From: Labilithrix sp. | GTDB lineage: Bacteria > Myxococcota_A > Polyangia > Polyangiales > Polyangiaceae | DNA length: 64,000 bases | Assembly: GCA_019637155.1 (NCBI GenBank) | Contig: JAHBWE010000009.1 | Span: 62,001-126,000, forward strand | Direction: 5' to 3' | Shown here: positions 60,995 to 64,000 of the stretch, one piece after another | Layout of the letters: every line of letters starts with the position of its first letter | Position numbering within the stretch: the first letter of the stretch is position 1 | The notes under the pieces: generated by a model | What the model was told of the DNA's origin: nothing | Databases searched by the model: none | The model's input: only the letters and a program-made list of their open reading frames with translations | Position numbers and translations under genes: made by a program

Positions 60995-63900
60995 TCAGAC
61001 CAGACCCTTGAAGAACGTGAGCTTGTGCGCGACCCGAGGGTCGCCGTCGATTCGCACGCGTCCGTGCATGTAGAGATCGCGGAGCGACTCACCCTTCGCG
61101 AGCGCGACCAGCGTCTCGTCGTCGAGCGTGAGCGTCGCCGCCGCGCCGGAGGGCTTCCCCTCCGTGATGGCGCCGGCGCCCGTGAGATCGAGCAGCCACG
61201 ACGCCGTCCCGACCACGAGCCCGACCTTCGCGCCGACCTCCTTCGCCAGGTTCGGCGTCTTCGCGAGCCGCTCGCCGAGCGCCTTCACGATCGCGGGGGC
61301 CTGCGACGGAGCCGCCGCCGCCGGTGCCGCGGCCTTCGCCGCAGGCGCCGCGCCGCCACCGCCCGCCGCCGCACCGCCACCGGAGCCGCGGAGCTTCGCG
61401 ACGACCTCGGCGCCGCGCTTCGGATCGATCTTCTTCAGGAACATGAGCTTCTGCGAAGCCATCACGTCGCCCGAGATCTTGAGCTTCTTGTCGGTCCAGA
61501 GCTTCATCGGATCGGCCTTCCCCGCGACCATCGCGCGGAAGTCCTCGTCCGAGAGATCGAGCACGCAGTCGCCCGCCGTGCCGCCCTCGGTGACGGAGCC
61601 CTTGCCGTTCTTGAGGTCGAGCGTCCACGCCGAGTCGGGGCTCGAGAGGCGGAAGAGGAAGGTCTTCCCGATCTCGGCCGCGAGCCCGCCGTTCTGCTCG
61701 ATGTGATCCCGAATGACCGCGAACGCCTCCGCGCTCGTCGGCTCACCCGACGGCGCCGCCCCCGCCGCCGCGGCCGCCGGAGCGCCGCCGCCCGCCGCGC
61801 GGAGCTTCGCGACGACCTCGGCGCCGCGCTTCGGATCGATCTTCTTCAGGAACATGAGCTTCTGCGAAGCCATCACGTCCCCGGAGATCTTGAGCTTCTT
61901 CTCCGTCCAGAGCTTCATCGGATCGGCCTTCCCCGCGACCATCGCGCAGAAGTCCGCGTCCGAGAGCTCGAGGACGCAGTCCGCCGACGAGCCGCCCTGC
62001 GAGACGCCGCCCTTCCCGTTCTTGAGGTCGAGCGTCCACGCCGAGTCCGGCCCGCTCAGCTTGAAGAGGAACGTCTTGCCGATCTCGGAGGCGAGCCCGC
62101 CGTTCTGCTCGATGTGATCGCGAATGACCGCGAACGCCTCCGCGCTCGTCGGCTCACCCGACGGCGCCGCCGCGGCCGCCGTAGCCGCCGCCGCCTTCTT
62201 CTTCTCCGGCGCCTTCGGGATCTCCTTGTAGAGCTCCACCGCCGCGTTGGAGATGACGACCTTGTCGCGCTCCTTCACCTTGCAGCGGAAGACGATCTTC
62301 TCGCCCTCCTTCCACATCTCCGTCACCAGCGTCTCGCCTGGGAACACGCTGTCCGAGAACCGGACCTTGATGCTCTTGAAGAAGCGCGGGTCGTCGTTCG
62401 AGAAGCTCTTGATGACGTGACGCGCGGCGAAGCCGAACGTGCAGAGGCCGTGCAGGATCGGCTTCTCGAAGCCGAACGCCTTCGCGAAGCCGGGGTCGAC
62501 GTGGAGCGGGTTGATGTCGCCGGAGAGACGGTAGAGGAGCGCCTGCGACTCGCTGATCTTCTCCTCGACGATCGCGTCCGGCTTGCGGTCCGGCGCGACG
62601 TTGACCTCGGCGGACGGACCACGCTCGCCGCCCCAACCGCCCGCGCCGCGGACGAAGGTGGAGAGCTCGTTGTAGACGAGCTCGTTGCCGTCCTCGTCGA
62701 AGCTCGTGATCGCGGTGACGACGACGGCGCCCTTCCCCTTGTCCCAGATCTCCTTGATCTTCGCCTTGTGCGTGAGCTTCGCACTCGGCGGGAGCGGACG
62801 GCGGAGCTCCGTGTACTGCTCGCCGTGGAGGATGCGGTCGAAGCCGTAGTTCATCCCCGGCGCGGTCTCGCCGCGCTTGGCCATCTCGAAGACCATCGAG
62901 AGCGCGGGGACGACGCCGAAGGTCGGGAGCGCGCGGAAGCTCGCGTCGTTCTCGTAGAGGTACTGGAGCTCCTTCGGGTCCGTCGCCTTCGCGCCGGCGC
63001 CGACGCCGAGCGCGTAGAGCGCGAGGTCCTTCTCGTCGTAGGAGGACTTCTGTGGCGGGAACTCGTAGCCGAGCGCGGTATCGACGTCGATGAGGTCGTT
63101 GCCGCCGAGCGCCCTCGACTCGAGGTTCCCGAGGATCGGGCCCATCGACTCGTTGATGTTCGCGGGGTGCGTCGCCTTCTCGAAGCTCGTGATCTGGCTC
63201 CACGCCTTCTTCACCTGGTCCGGCGTGATGTCGCGACCGAGCTTGAAGAGCTTCCCTTCGGTGCGCTCCCAGCGGAGCTTCGTGAAGAGGCCGCCGCCGA
63301 CCTCGAAGAGGCCGCCCGTCTCCTCGCAGCTCTCGTGCACGAGCCACGCGACGAGCGGCGACACGTACTCCGGCTTGAGCGCGTCGGTGATGTTCTTGGG
63401 GAGCACCGTCTCCGTGAGGCGCGAGCCCGCGATCGGCGCGATCGTGTTCACGAGGACGTTCTTCTTCTTGCCCTCGATCGCGAGCGTGTTCGAGAAGCCG
63501 ACGAGGCCGAGCTTCGCCATCGCGTAGTTGGCCTGCCCGAAGTTGCCGTAGATGCCCGCCGCGCTCGCGGTGAAGATGATCCGGCCGTAGCCGGCCTCCT
63601 GCATGTGGTCCCACGCGGCCTTCGTGACCTTGTAGCTGCCGCGCACGTGCACGCGGTAGATGAGGTCCCAGTCGTCGTCGGTCAGCTTCTTGAACGAGGT
63701 GTCGCGGAGGATGCCCGCGTTGTTGATGACGACGTCGACGCGCTTCCACGTATCGAGCGCGGTCTGGACGATCTTGTCGCCGTCCTCGACCGAGTCGTAG
63801 TTCGCGACCGCCTCGCCGCCGGCCGCCTTGATCTCCTCGACGACCTTGTCCGCCGCGGCGCTCGACTTCCCGTCCCCCTTGCCGCTCCCGCCGAGGTCGT

Positions 63901-64000
63901 TCACGACGACCTTCGCGCCACGCGCCGCGAGCAGGAGCGCATGGGCGCGACCAAGACCGTTTCCTGCACCGGTGACGATCGCCACGCGCCCGTCGAAACG
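60995..64000 (-). CDS. MFE-2-like multifunctional beta-oxidation enzyme with three SCP2 domains, 5' end off the window
   Basis: The visible 1001 residues begin inside the dehydrogenase domain (RFDGRVAIVTGAGNGLGR), so the start codon lies beyond 64000. Domains: short-chain 3-hydroxyacyl-CoA dehydrogenase (visible 1-300; TGAGNGLG, NNAG, the YAMAK active site), a hot-dog 2-enoyl-CoA hydratase-2 (about 300-600; YRLSGDINPLHVDP with GDxNPLH), then three SCP2-like sterol-carrier domains (about 620-1000). This is the layout of eukaryotic peroxisomal MFE-2, which has one SCP2. The first two SCP2 domains are almost the same at DNA level. It forms a unit with the SCPx-type thiolase downstream. Confidence 0.92.
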   Translation of the reverse strand, partial: RFDGRVAIVTGAGNGLGRAHALLLAARGAKVVVNDLGGSGKGDGKSSAAADKVVEEIKAAGGEAVANYDSVEDGDKIVQTALDTWKRVDVVINNAGILRDTSFKKLTDDDWDLIYRVHVRGSYKVTKAAWDHMQEAGYGRIIFTASAAGIYGNFGQANYAMAKLGLVGFSNTLAIEGKKKNVLVNTIAPIAGSRLTETVLPKNITDALKPEYVSPLVAWLVHESCEETGGLFEVGGGLFTKLRWERTEGKLFKLGRDITPDQVKKAWSQITSFEKATHPANINESMGPILGNLESRALGGNDLIDVDTALGYEFPPQKSSYDEKDLALYALGVGAGAKATDPKELQYLYENDASFRALPTFGVVPALSMVFEMAKRGETAPGMNYGFDRILHGEQYTELRRPLPPSAKLTHKAKIKEIWDKGKGAVVVTAITSFDEDGNELVYNELSTFVRGAGGWGGERGPSAEVNVAPDRKPDAIVEEKISESQALLYRLSGDINPLHVDPGFAKAFGFEKPILHGLCTFGFAARHVIKSFSNDDPRFFKSIKVRFSDSVFPGETLVTEMWKEGEKIVFRCKVKERDKVVISNAAVELYKEIPKAPEKKKAAAATAAAAAPSGEPTSAEAFAVIRDHIEQNGGLASEIGKTFLFKLSGPDSAWTLDLKNGKGGVSQGGSSADCVLELSDADFCAMVAGKADPMKLWTEKKLKISGDVMASQKLMFLKKIDPKRGAEVVAKLRAAGGGAPAAAAAGAAPSGEPTSAEAFAVIRDHIEQNGGLAAEIGKTFLFRLSSPDSAWTLDLKNGKGSVTEGGTAGDCVLDLSDEDFRAMVAGKADPMKLWTDKKLKISGDVMASQKLMFLKKIDPKRGAEVVAKLRGSGGGAAAGGGGAAPAAKAAAPAAAAPSQAPAIVKALGERLAKTPNLAKEVGAKVGLVVGTASWLLDLTGAGAITEGKPSGAAATLTLDDETLVALAKGESLRDLYMHGRVRIDGDPRVAHKLTFFKGLV
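61390..62170. repeat. Tandem 411 bp repeat encoding two SCP2 domains
   Basis: The DNA at 61390-61760 recurs at 61801-62170 with a fixed 411-base (137-codon) offset: GGAGCTTCGCG at 61390 and 61801, GTTCTGCTCG at 61691 and 62102. Differences are few and mostly synonymous, which implies a recent internal duplication or gene conversion. The third SCP2 domain (about 60998-61290) is more diverged. Confidence 0.85.

Noticed and set aside
61390..62170. CRISPR-like or mobile repeat
   Set aside because: There are only two long copies, in frame and encoding a known domain; spacing and length do not fit a CRISPR array.

Overview
The window is about 70% G+C, with strong G/C third-position bias. It is dense in lipoproteins with Ser/Gly/Asp-rich linkers and also carries Hanks-type Ser/Thr kinases, two-component proteins and an AgmX/PglI-type protein. 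This suite points to a Myxococcota (Polyangia-like) chromosome. That placement is inference from gene content; there is no 16S gene here. I recognise one RNA gene, tRNA-Arg(CCG). I see no CRISPR array, no intact insertion sequence and no prophage.

Layout. 1-6.8 kb: an unknown helical protein, a small lipoprotein, a diguanylate cyclase, an NtrC-like regulator with degenerate AAA+ motifs, a DUF4139-type lipoprotein and a soluble histidine kinase. 6.9-16.2 kb: tRNA-Arg, a kinase-RDD membrane protein, a PHP-domain lipoprotein with an outer-membrane-barrel partner, a frameshifted Delta-60-repeat lipoprotein, a metallophosphoesterase and a large lipoprotein. 16.2-24.9 kb: a short-chain dehydrogenase, a three-part adenosine-deaminase-like/Rossmann/Nudix fusion, methylmalonate-semialdehyde dehydrogenase, beta-propeller lipoproteins, a phosphotransferase and a decayed stretch. 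24.9-32 kb: an OmpA-like/purC/purS unit, a PhoB/PhoR-like pair, and a four-gene unit with a second kinase and an Mpo1-like protein. 32-54.9 kb: a surface-glycan region. It holds several GT-C-type membrane proteins, GT2 and GT9 transferases, SAM methyltransferases (one a pseudogene) and an ADP-heptose set in which GmhA is fused to the HldE cytidylyltransferase half. A lower-G+C metalloprotease gene with FG-GAP repeats interrupts it. 55-64 kb: an AgmX/PglI-like protein, small lipoproteins, two ferritin-like paralogues (one lacking the diiron domain), and a fatty-acid unit of an SCPx-type thiolase plus an MFE-2-like enzyme with three SCP2 domains that runs off the right edge.

How the parts fit. 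From 46.98 to 54.96 kb the genes run co-directionally with overlaps or very short gaps and read as one glycan unit: heptose synthesis, heptosyltransferase-like, GT2 and membrane GT-C steps. The MFE-2/SCPx pair supplies hydratase, dehydrogenase and thiolase steps of a peroxisome-style beta-oxidation. Most remaining genes are signalling proteins and secreted lipoproteins of unknown substrate.

The strongest candidates for something undescribed are the deaminase-like/Rossmann/Nudix fusion (16996-19560) and a palindromic repeat lying in frame inside a membrane-protein gene (32541-32640) with relatives elsewhere. Next come the GmhA-HldE(C) fusion and the GT-C/ankyrin fusion carrying an internal lipobox.
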